From Branchinecta lynchi (Eukaryota; Arthropoda; Branchiopoda; Anostraca; Branchinectidae), in NCBI GenBank assembly GCA_023053575.1, contig JAKZAP010000004.1, positions 6,429,572-6,493,571 on the forward strand: 64,000 nucleotides of DNA. The letters run 5' to 3'. The notes beneath the pieces were generated by a model. The model ran no database searches, was not told where the DNA came from, and worked only from the letters and a program-made list of their open reading frames with translations. Shown piece after piece: positions 1-12,000 of this stretch. Both the position numbers and the translations under genes were made by a program. Within the stretch, counting starts at the first letter, position 1. Each line of letters opens with the position of its first letter.

Positions 1-91
1 TCCGAGATTGAACAGCTGGCGCAGAAGCTGGCGTCGGCATCAGCTGACACAGCATCCACCATTAGCAGTGGCGCTGAGAATGAAGACGAAG
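1..91 (+). CDS. ROCK: ROCK exon: linker before PH domain (left end outside window)
   Basis: Open from the first base in frame 1. It reads SEIEQLAQKLASAS and then a Ser/Glu/Asp-rich linker. The donor is gaag|gtacg at 91/92, leaving one base (phase 1) that completes a Glu codon with the next exon. The acidic linker position matches the stretch before the PH domain in ROCK. Confidence 0.8.
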
Positions 92-3000
92 GTACGATTG
101 TCTTCAAAGTATGGAGTAACACGACCTGTATCTCTTTTTCGGGAAAGGCGAGAGCGCTTTAAGCGCAGCGTTAATGTTACTCAGTGTAAATTCTGACAGT
201 TTGTGCTGTTTTTATGGCACTTGCCCTTCGGCCAAGTGCCATATAGCGATCGTAATTTCTGTCGGTCTGTCCAGGCTTTGCGAGTTTGGGCACTTCCACA
301 TAAGCTAAGACGATGAAACTTGGCAGGCATATGAGGGGCCCCAAATGATTAAGTTGGAAATAGTCACTTCCCCGATCCGATCATCGTGGGGGGGAGTGGA
401 AGGAGGGGGAATCCGGAATCTTTTAGTATTTATAACTTTTGAACGGGTGATCGGATCTTAATGAAACTTGATATTTGAAAAGATGTCGTGCCTCAGACGA
501 CCAACTTAAAATCCCAACCGGATCCGGTGACTTTCGGGGAGGAGCTTGAGGGGGCAACCGGAAAACTTGGGAAACGCTATGAGCGGAGGGATCGAGATGA
601 AACTTGGTGGGAAGACACCAAGCAAAAAGTAGATACATCATTGATATAACCGAACCGGATTCGGGCACTGGGGGGAGTGGGGGTGGGGGGAGGGATTCTG
701 GTGATCTCGCGAGTGTGGTACTTCCTGATGTACTAAGATGATTAAGCTGGGCTGGCGTATCAAGGACTCGAACAAATTGATGAGAATAGTCATTTACATG
801 GTCAGACCATCTTGGGGGGAGTGAAGGGATAGGGAATCCGGAATCTAGTGGCATTCATAACTTTTGAACAGGCGATCCGATTTGAATGAAACTTCATAAG
901 TGGAAAGAAGTGTCGTCTCCGATGTTCCGTGTCAAGTCCCGACCGGATCCAATACTTATGAGGGGAGTCGAAGGTGGCACCGGAATTTTCTTGAAACACT
1001 TAGCGTCGAGGATCAGGATTGAATTTGGTGGGAAGAACAAACATAAGCCCTAGATATGTTCTTGACAGAACTAGACCATATCGGGGCTCTTTAGGGGGAG
1101 TTGGAGGGGGTTTCCCAGAATTCCGGTGATCGTGAGTAAAAATACTTCCAGATGTGGTAAGGACGATGAAACTTTGCAGGCATATTAGTGAACCAATCAA
1201 ATAGTCTTAAGGACCTGACACAATGCCCTTGGAAAGCTTCCGTTTCTTGATCCGACCATTTTCGGTAGATTTAAGGGGAGAGTAATCAGGATATTACTGA
1301 TTTGTCTAGGTTGTGAACTGGTGGTCCGATCCGAGTAAAACTTTTTTGGTTATAAGAACTAATGACCTAGACAGGCAAGAGATGTCTACGAACCACGTGC
1401 GGCAATGGTCGGAAGAGTTGGAGGGGGGGGGGGGATCTGGAAACTTTGTGACAATGCAGAAAAATCAAACGAATGTACCGAATGGGATGCAACTTTGACA
1501 GTACCGATTTTGTGCGACCTAGCTTGTTTTTTACGGTTCAGACAGGATCCGGCCAGGGTAGAGGAGGATGAACCGGAAACCGGAAATTTGCAGATATGCT
1601 TTGATTGGACTCAAACTTGAAGAACGAGAAGAGGAGACAGATGTTCCCTAGATGACATAGTTTAGGGTCCGGACCGGATCTGAACACGGGAGGGGGGGGG
1701 GGGGTATTGTAGTTTCGCGAAAAGTGCCAGACTCTAGCGAAACTTGCTCCCGGTAAGAGAAAATGCTTTAGATGATCAGTTTATGTGTCTTGACCAAATT
1801 CGGCTCTGGTAGGGGGAATGTGAGGGGGACGAGTACCGGAAATATTGTGCCCTGACATTTGCTCTAGATGATCCGAGGTGACGCCGGGATTGCTGATCCT
1901 CGAGTGAAACTATATAGACATCCTATTTCTAAGTCCGATCCTAGGGGGATGAAGGGGGTCTTTTGTGACGTTCTCATCTACTTCCTTGTAACATCTACTC
2001 GTAACAGTACCATATGAGCTTGTAGCTCTTGTTCTTATTAAGTTTCTTGCATTCTTTCCATTATTGTTGCTGACAGTAATTTGCTTGTTTTCCTTTCTTT
2101 CTTTGTTCTTTCTCTTCTTCTCTATTTAATTACTCCGTCTTTTTGTACTGTGCATCAGATGGGCAATAAATCTTATATTATTATAATTATTATTGTTGTT
2201 TACTTCGGGCACTTGCAGATAAGCTAGGACGATGAAACTTGGCAGGCATATCAGGGACTGGTCCAGATTAAATTAGAAATAGTCGCTTCCCGGATCCGAC
2301 CATATGGAGGGAAGTGGAGGGAGGGGGAATCTTGAAAATTAAAAAAAATGAGACATGTTTAGCTTACGAACGGGTGATCGGATCTGGACCTTGTGTCTCA
2401 GACGCTCCATTTTAAATCCAGACCGAATCCGGTAACATTGGGGGGAGTTGGAGGGGGGAACCGGAAATCTTGGGAAACACTTAGAGTAGAGAGATCCGGA
2501 TGAAACTAGGTGAAAAGTACAAGCACAAGTCCTAGATACTTGACTGATATAACCGGAACGGATCCGCTCACTTTGTGGGAGTTGGGGGGGGGGGGGTCCG
2601 AATTTCTAGTGATCCCGCGAGTGGGGTGCTTCCTGATGTGCTGGGACGACGAAAATTGGCAGGCATGTCAGGGACCCGACCAGACTAAATAGGAAATAGT
2701 CACTTCCCCGATCTGACCATCTGGAGGGGGGGGGGGGGAGGCCAAACTTGAGCTATTTTTAACTTGCGAACGAGTGATCGGATCTTGATGAAAGTTGATA
2801 TTTAGGATGACCTCGTGTCTCAGATGTCCCACTTTAAACCCGGACCGGATCCGATGACACTGGGGTGAGATCGAGGAGGGAACCGGAAATCTTGAGAAAC
2901 GCTTAGAATGGAGGGATCGGGATGAAACTTGGTGGGAAGAACAAGCACAAGTCCTAGATACATCATTGACATAACCAGACCGGATCTGGGCACTGTGGGG

Positions 3001-6000
3001 GAGTTGGTGTGGGGATCCCGATTTCTAGTGATCTCGCGAGTTCGGCATACTTCCTGATGTACTAGGTTTATGAACATAGGCAGGTATGTCGGAGATCTGA
3101 ACAGATTGAACGGATTTGAATGAAACTTGTCTGGTGGAAAGAGCTATCGCCTCGGATGTTCAGTGTCAAGTCCGGGTCGGGTCTGATACCTGTGGGGGAT
3201 GTGGGAGGGGACCGGAAAACTCAAGAAACGCTAAAAGCAGAGGGATAGTGATGGAAATTAATGGACAGAACAAGCATTAGGCCTAGATACGAAATTGACG
3301 GAGCCAGATGGTTTCGGGGCTCTGTGGGGGGAGTTGGAAGGGGTTTCCTGGAATTCTGGTAGTCGCGAGTTAGAATAGTTCCAGATGTACTAGGACAACG
3401 AAACTGTGCAGGCATATTAGCGACCCGACTTAATTGACTTAAGAACCTGACACAACGTACCCCGGAAACATCCGTTCCTAGATCTGAGCATTTTTGGGGG
3501 AGCAAGGGAAGAGAAATATGGAAATTGACTTCTGTAAATTGCGAACGAGTTGTCTGATTTGAGTGAAACTTAATGGGTGATAAGAATCGATGGCCTCGAC
3601 ATGAAAAACTTGTGTTCGAACTATATGCGACCACGGTTGGGGGAATTGGGGGGCGGAAACTTTTGACATGTATAAAGACCAAACGGATGGACCGAATGAG
3701 ATGCAAGTCCGACAGTGCCGAGTTTATGCGGCACTTTACTGCGGCACAGTTTATTTGGCGCCCGGGCCGAGGCTAGCGATGGAACACAGAAGTAGGTTTT
3801 TGGAATAAGTAAAACAAATTAAAAGGAAAAGAGTGTTATTATATATTAGTGTTTTTTTTGTTTTTTCTTTGTATGACAAATTTTTGCCATGGCCCTCGGG
3901 CTGCTTATAGCAATAAACTATCTATCTACTATCTATCAACCTCTCTGCCTCGTCTCTACCTGCCTCGCCTTTTGCACCGCAAGTTAGCGGTAGATATGAC
4001 TTCATATCTTCTCAAAGAAAGTTAGCGGTAGGTATGACTTCATATCAACCTCTCTGCCTCGCCTCTCTACCTGCCTCGCCGTCGGCTCGGGCATTTTCCG
4101 ATACCAACCTCGATGTCGGATGTTCACCTTTATTATCACCGGTGGGTATGTTACTTATTGCTACAGGTGTTCCAGACGACTGAGTTGATTTCCACTGTGA
4201 GAAAGTAATAAGTTTTAAGCGTCGGGAGAGAAAGATCTTTGGATCTAGGTGGGGCACTTGAGGCGTCTGACGAAGGCTCCAGGCGTAGTAAAAACGAGCA
4301 ACATGTTCTGTTTAAATTTAACTCTTTCCAGAATGCCGGTTAGAAGGTTGGCTGTCAGTACCTTCGAAACAGAATATTCGAAGGCACGGCTGGAAGAAGC
4401 AATATGTCGTCGTTTCCAGTAAAAAGATCCTCTTCTACAACTCCGAGAACGACAAACAGAACACAGACCCTGCACGCGTTCTCGATTTGAACAAGGTGTT
4501 CCACGTGCGGTCGGTGACGCAGGGAGATGTGATTCGGGCTGAAGCAAAAGACATTCCAAGGATATTCCAGGTTAGTAGGTTTTACATAATTCGGTTCAGT
4601 TATAGGGGGTCATCCACTGGCCAATCGTAAGCTGTCGCAAGCGATTGTAGTGTATCGTAAGCGGCCATTTTGGCGGTTTTCAGCCAATCAGAGCACGCCG
4701 GGCCGGACGAGCACGGTTACGACGGATATTCCTATTAGTCGAATTTGCTTCCCTCTCGCTAGCGGAGATGTAATCTTCGATTAAAGAATTATTCTAAATA
4801 CCAGTCAATTATGTTTATTAATTATACAATGAAATAAATCGTAGCTATGTTTCTTGCAGTATAACTATTAAGTATAGACACATAGGCTAGATTCAGCCAA
4901 GGCCTTCTTAAAAATATAGCTGTAAAGACAGATAGGCCAACGTCACCTCAAACCAACAATAACAACAGCTTTCGTACGTTTCGTGTTGAGAATCCTTCGG
5001 CAGACTTGTTGCATTTCAAAGTGAACAGTTGTTGAGTTGGTAAAGTAATTCTCTTTTCAAGTATGAAGTATTCTTACACGATGAAATAAGCGTTAATTTC
5101 CAAGTCAGTTAAAATCACATGAATTTTTATTTTATTTTCCTGTCTCTCTTAATAAGGCGCTAGTGTTTTCCTGATATATTATTTAGTAATGCTTTGAGTC
5201 TGGCTTCATCGTATTTCTTTTGGATAGTGGGTATTTTTGTAGCGGCAGCAAGTACCATCAGTTAGTGCAGAGCCTTTCTTTGCACAGGTCTTGGGTTCCT
5301 TTGGTTTTTCAAGCCATCTTGTTCCAAGGGTGGGGATATTGGTCTTGATTAACTAAGGCATTCTTGACCCTAGCTCTCTCTGTGCGTCTGTTCCATCTTG
5401 CGCCACGAGTGGGCATATTGGCGCTGGTTCACGAGGGGGAGTTCCTGCGTACGTGCTTATCATGGTTGTCTGCGTAGGTGTAAATTCATTGGGCCGTACA
5501 TTCAGTGACGAACCGTGATTGTCCGTGATCACTCTTGTCTTTTTCACCTTTTTATTTCTTCGCTTCTTTTATAAATACAACCAATTGCCGGTATCTATTC
5601 TTCTTGCGTGGTTCTGCTATAATTCCTGGGCGGCCTTCCGGGAGGGTTTTGTCATCCGGGGCCTTGCTCGCGCTACCTAATTATTTTCCCCCGTACGGCG
5701 ATTATAGAGATTTCCCGTTGCTGGGATTGGGAACATTTATTTATTATTAAAATAAATGGTAAGCTAAAAGCTTGTCGCTATAATAATAAGCTCTGTGAAT
5801 CGCTATAACAATAATAAATATGTTACAATTTAAAAAAAATCACACGAGCTGCCTGGTAGACAGTCTTTTTAAAGAATTATCGTTTCTTTATTATACTCAG
5901 CTGTCGAACACGGAGAAGTAAGTGTCATTGGCATAAAATACAAAGTTTCGCTCGTAGTCCAGATTTTGAATTTCTCTACTTAAAGGACACCTGAATGAAG

Positions 6001-9000
6001 AGCTACAAGTATCATCCCTATCTGTATGACGTCGTTAACATTGCCTGCAGAAAACCCAATCCAAATACGAAATAGCGTTTCCGAGCTATGATTTTTGCTC
6101 CATTTTGCAGTACCGAACAATTTTAGAAATGAACAAATGTCTCCAATCAACTCTTCTGCTGGAATATTTTTTAACCAGTTAAGCCCAAGCGTATATCTAG
6201 AAGAAATTCCAGTACGATCCGGCCAGCACTTTTGAATGAATTGCGCTTTTTGTCTTGGAGTCTGCATGTGCAAACCTCCAGAAACGAACATCCCTATTTT
6301 GAAACGTCACGCTCAGGAGAACAATGCTCTCCGTGGCCATACTGGCCATGTCTGTAAATGCATTCTCCATGGTGTGTTCAAGTATGGTTTCATTGTTCAG
6401 GTGTCCTTTAAGAGCTGCGCGCCAGTGCGGGGGAGCAGAGGAACGACTTTGTTGCAAAAAACATTTTATAACCGTTATTATTTACCGTAGTTTTTACTTC
6501 AAATACTCGGCTGTCCGCCAAAGATTCACTAGCATAAACCCAAGTTTTCACTAGCAGCTCTGACTTTTTTCTCTTTTTTTTCTCTAGGTGCTGTACGCCG
6601 GCGAAGGGGAATCTAAAAAACCCGACGAAGCCACGTCCGTCGTTGAGATGAGCACCCTTTCCTTACCTGACGCCGGCAAACCTGGGCTAACGCATCACAA
6701 GGGGCACGAACTCCTACCCATCTCGTTTCATATGCCTACCACCTGTGAAGTTTGCCCCAGGCCGATGTGGCACATGTTCAAACCTCCACCCGCCTTGGAA
6801 TGTCGACGTAAGTTAAAACAAAAATGGATCGTACGGGGTTTCCCAACAAGTGCAGTTTGCGGACTGAGACACTGGAACGATATTTGGACCATATTTTTTT
6901 GTTTATTTCTGTCCCTCAACATTGCAATATAGGAAAAAAGTTTTTAAGCCCAATCAGGCCTAAAAAGTCCTTTTTTCTTTCTCCGAGTTTTTTTTTATCT
7001 TGTGGATTCCCTTCGTTCTTGAGAGTTAATTGTTCCGTTTCTAACTTTGTACTGTAGAATTTCCCTTTTCTTATCCATTGCGTAGTACAATTTATTCATT
7101 CTTACATTGAGGAGTAATGTAACATACCTCAGTCAGTTTAAACATTAAAAACACCGTAAAATCTGTGTTTAAAAAAATATTAAATAAAAAAATACACAAG
7201 ATTTAGCTTGAAGGTAATACACCTCAATCAGTTTACACAATCGAAAACATCGTAAATTCTGTAAAAACAATAAAATACAAAAATACAAAAGCTTGAGCTT
7301 GTTAGCTTGAAATTCCCGACAGAATTGACCGCTTCTGAAAAATATGGTTATAGAAAGGTTCTGTTAGGAGTACATTTCGTCAGGACTCGTCTTTCGGAAA
7401 TGTTTTTCTTGAGACAAATTTCGCCTACCCCACCATGCTATTGAATTTGGTTACTTTTTCTGGGTCCGGGTACTTTGTGGATTTGACATATCCTTGGGAG
7501 TTGCGAGTAGAAATACAAAAGAATATTAGAACAAGAGCTACGAGCTCATATGGCACTTGTTACGAGTAGGCAGTACAAGAAAGTCGATGATAACGTCACA
7601 AAATACACCCGCCATCCAAAAATGTGGTTCGGAAATAGAAATAGAATATTTAGTTTCACTCACTTCTGAGCAGTCTGGAATCGTCTCGATTATCTGTAGC
7701 AAATGCACATGACTGTTCAAGCTTCCAAATTTCAGCCCAATAAATCCATTCGCTTGATCCCTAGACGTGCTACACGATTTCCGTACTCCCTCTATCTCTC
7801 CCTACCGTGGCCGAATCTGGTTCGGACTAAGAAATGGTTCAAAAGTTATGTACGTCACTAGATTCCGGACTCCCCATCCATCCACTCCCCCCACGATGGT
7901 CGGATCGGGGAAACGGCTGGTCTCAAGTCAATCTGTTTGGATCCCTGACATACCTAACAAGTTTCATTGCCTTAGCACATCAGGAAGTATGCCGAACTCG
8001 CAGGATCGCCAGAAATCCGGACCCCCACCCCAACTCCCCCACAGTGCCCGGATCCGTTCCGGTTATGCCAGTGACATATCTACAACTTGTGCTTGTTCTT
8101 CCCACCAAGTTTCATCTCGATCCCTCCATCCTAAGCGTTTTTGAGTACCTGATATGCCAGCCCATTTGCATCGTCCTAGTACATCAGGTAGTACTGAACT
8201 GACGGATAATCAGAAATCCGGACCCCCCCCCCCCCCCCCCCCGCCCGCCGAGCTCCCCCTATAGTGTGCCATTCCGGTCCGGCTATGTCAATGATGTATC
8301 TAGGAATTGTGCTTGCTCTTCCCACCAAGTTTCATCCTGATCCCTCCGCTATAAGCGTTTCCCAAGATTTCCGGTTCCCCTCTCCAACTCCCCCCGAAGT
8401 CACCGGATCCGGTCCGGATTTTATGTGGATCGTCTGAGACACGAGGTCTCTCCAAATACCAAGTTTCATTAAGATCCGATCACCCGTTCAAGAGTTATAA
8501 ATACCTCAAAATTCCGGATTCTCCCTCTGGCCACTCCCCCCACGATGATCGGATCATGCAAACGCCAATTGTCAAGTCGGTTTATTCAAGTCCCTGTTAT
8601 GCCATCCCAGTTGCATCGTCCCAATGCATCAGGAAGTACCGAACTGACGTTTAATCAGAAATCCGGATCCCCCCCCCCCATAGTGCCCGAATCCGGTCTG
8701 GTTATGTCAGTGAGGTATCAGGACTTTTGCTTGCTCTTCCTACCAAGTTTCATTCTGATCCCTCCGCTCCAAGCGTTTCCCCAGATTTCCGGTCCCCATC
8801 TCCAACTCCCCCCGAAGTCACCGGATCCGGTCCGGATTTTATGTGGATCGTCTGAGACACGAGGTCTTTCCAAATACCAAGTTTCATTAAGATCCGATCA
8901 CCCGTTCAAGAGTTATAAATACCTCAAGATTCCGGATTCCCCCTCCCTCCACTCCCCCCACGATGCTCGGATCGGGGAAGTGACTGTTTCCAACTTAATC

Positions 9001-12000
9001 ATTTGGGGTCGCTGATATGCCTGCCAAGTTTCATCGTCCTAGCTTACGTGGAAGTGCCCGAACTAGCAAAACCCGGACCGACAGACCGACAGACGGACAG
9101 AAATTGCGATCGCTATATGGCACTTAGCTGAAAGGCAAGTGCCATCAAAAGTGGATTGCCGATAGAAAGCATGGCTGCTCTGCGATATGTCAGTAATAAG
9201 TTCATCTCTGGAACATTGTTGTCATTGTTACTAAAAAAAAAAAAAGTGTGTGTTACTAGACTGAAATAAGTTTTCTGATATCTAACACAAAAGTCCTTGT
9301 TTAAAAAACTCCACTCTCCCTAGAATCACGCTTCACATACTATGCATACTGTCGACATCTTTTTTTGGGATCCCAAAACGTAAGTGGAGGGATACCTATG
9401 ACATCGCAAAAGTTGTCCGTCCGTCTGTAACTCTCGAAGGGAATAAGATATTTTGATGAAACTTGGTGTGAGGATTGTTTGGGTCAAGGGTAAGGTCGAG
9501 TACGTAGATGGGCTCTGTAGTCCTATATTTGGGCGTGGGGGAAGGGGTTGAAATTAAGGGACAAACAAATATTTTTAAACAGCTAATTTGATAGTCGATT
9601 ACGGGGTAAGAAGACTTGCTGAGCACGATGGTGAAAATCATTTTCTCGCCGGACAAGTAGTTCGTCTGGAATCCGGCAAAAACCGGAAAGTTTTTAAAAG
9701 TAAAAGTTTCATTTGAAGTTGATTAAATGTTTGATTTAGGGGTAAGAAGACCTGCTGAGCACGATGGTGAAAACCATTTTCTCACTCGACGAGTAGTTCG
9801 TCCGGAATCCGGCAAAAACCGGAAAGTTGGTTAAAAGTAAAAGTTTCATTTGAAGTTGATTAAATGTTTGATTTAGGGGTAAGAAGAAATGCTGAGCATG
9901 ATGGTGAAAATCATTTTCTCGCCGGACAAGCAGTTCGTCCGGAATTCGGCCAAAACCGGAAGTAACAGTTTCATTTGAAGTTGATTAAATGTTTGATTTA
10001 GGGATAAGAAGACATGCTGAACCCGATGGTGAAAACCATTTTCTCGCCGGACAACTAGTTTACCTGTAATCCGGCCAAAATCGGAAAATATGTTAAGCAA
10101 AAGCTTTATCTGAAGTTGATTAGATGATAAGTCGAAGTTTTATTTAAAGTTGATTAGGTGTTCTTTATAGGGATAAGGAACGCCGGTTTCGTTTCTGAAT
10201 TTTCTTTTTTTGCTGGACTAGTAGTTCGCTCGGAATTCGGGCGAAACCGCAAATTTGGCAGTATTAAAGCAGGAAGTTTCGGTCAGTATCGTCAAAATAG
10301 ATATGGCTTATAGAGGTATAGAATATCTGAACTCGGTTTTCTCTGATGATTAGCCTGGCGAAGACAAGACCCAATTGTCTGGATCAAATCTTAGATTTTT
10401 GGGATCCCATCGACACCTTTGATCTTGTTTTTTCGGGCCCGTTGGCCGAGGGGGACGCCTTCCTGACAGTCGCCTGTCTGATCTTATCGCTTTAAATGCA
10501 CATAGGCAATACCAAACATCGGGTTTATCCATTATTTTGCACAAGCTATTTTTTATAGCCCCAATTTTGTATATGTTTTATTTATTTTCCTTCACATACT
10601 GCGCTTTACAAAATGGCGGGTCACATATAAATTACTTGCTTACATTAATTGCGTGTTTGCAGATACCATGGCATCTGTTACCACGGTAGCTGGATCTGCA
10701 ATAAGTCATTTTTCGCGGTTACCGTGTTATCTGAAAATCAGATACCACGGCACCTTGCCAGATACCATGGTATCTGCAAAAACGCAACTATTAAGGAAGT
10801 GGTACTACGCTGCTTTATCTTACGTTTTCTCATAGGATGTCGGATAAAAGTCCATCGCGACCATCTTGATAAGCAAGAAGAAGTCGTAGCGCCTTGCAAG
10901 GTCAACTATGATTCGAACGCCGCCAAAGAAATCCTTGTGATGACCCCAACCCTGGAAGAGCAACAGTTGTGGGTGAACCGACTGTCGAAGAGAATAAAAA
11001 CGGCAGGGTTCAAACCCCATAGCCAACATCCTGAGGGGTCGAGAGTCTCGCCTAGGTGAGTCTAGGTCTGTATTAGATTTACGAACGGCATGACAATTTC
11101 GTACAGTCCGCTCCTCCGACTGAATCAATCACAAACGACGCGAGAGCAAAAGCGTGAAAACAACTGTGAAAGGAAAATCGAAAATCGGCGGACTGGGATT
11201 GCACTTGTTATTGAGAAGAAACATTAATGAAATAGTCTCAGGTTGTAGTTCTGATTTAAAACAGTCATGGCATTCGCTATACGCATTCATTCTTTGCTTC
11301 CACTCCGGTTGTGCCTTTCAGTTACTAAACTCCTATTTTCACACATTTTTTCCAGCAGTCTAAGGTCTTTTTGTTTTGGCTAAATGTTTTGTCCTGATCA
11401 GGATCGAACGCTCATCTGCAAGCCGTTAACGTCAGTAGTGACGTCGAAATTCTGGGAACATTTATTTTAAAAATCATACGCGTAAATTGGCAATTTGGTT
11501 TTAAACGGACATTAAGAAATACGACGGTTCGATCTCGATTTTAGAACACACACTATCACAAACTTGATCTACAAAATTTTTAGCCAGTTGAACAGAAACG
11601 GATCATTTTTGGTAAGCAATCATTCTGCAATATACGAGTAGTGCCAAAGTTACAGCCTTGATGAGACTTAGTTGAACTTCCCGCCAATGAGTCCCAAAAA
11701 AGTTACCAGACGGGACCGCTTGGTTTACTTGGAATCGTATATTGTGTGTTAATCAGGGAGTTTCATGCGAAGGTAAGTTAAAACAGAAGTAGAAATAGGG
11801 GGAACAATAACAAATGACGCCGTGTGTGGTTTTAAGAGAGGATCCTCTACAGGAGGATCACACCACCTTATCTCGCTGGAAGTGCGATTTAAGGTAATAA
11901 AGTGTTACTTTCAGCGTAAAGATTACATTGAAAAGTTTACACTAAAATAATCTGTAACATCCCAAATTGTGTCTGTTGAAATTGCCCAACCTTGTGTTAA

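Noticed and set aside
5980..6457. Two overlapping minus-strand frames in a ROCK intron
   Set aside because: Could be a decayed coding remnant, but I recognise no family and the frames disagree; not enough to call a gene.
7767..9015. Pro/Ser-rich frames of 120-156 codons
   Set aside because: They follow the family A internal repeats and recur in shifted frames in other copies; no conserved protein.
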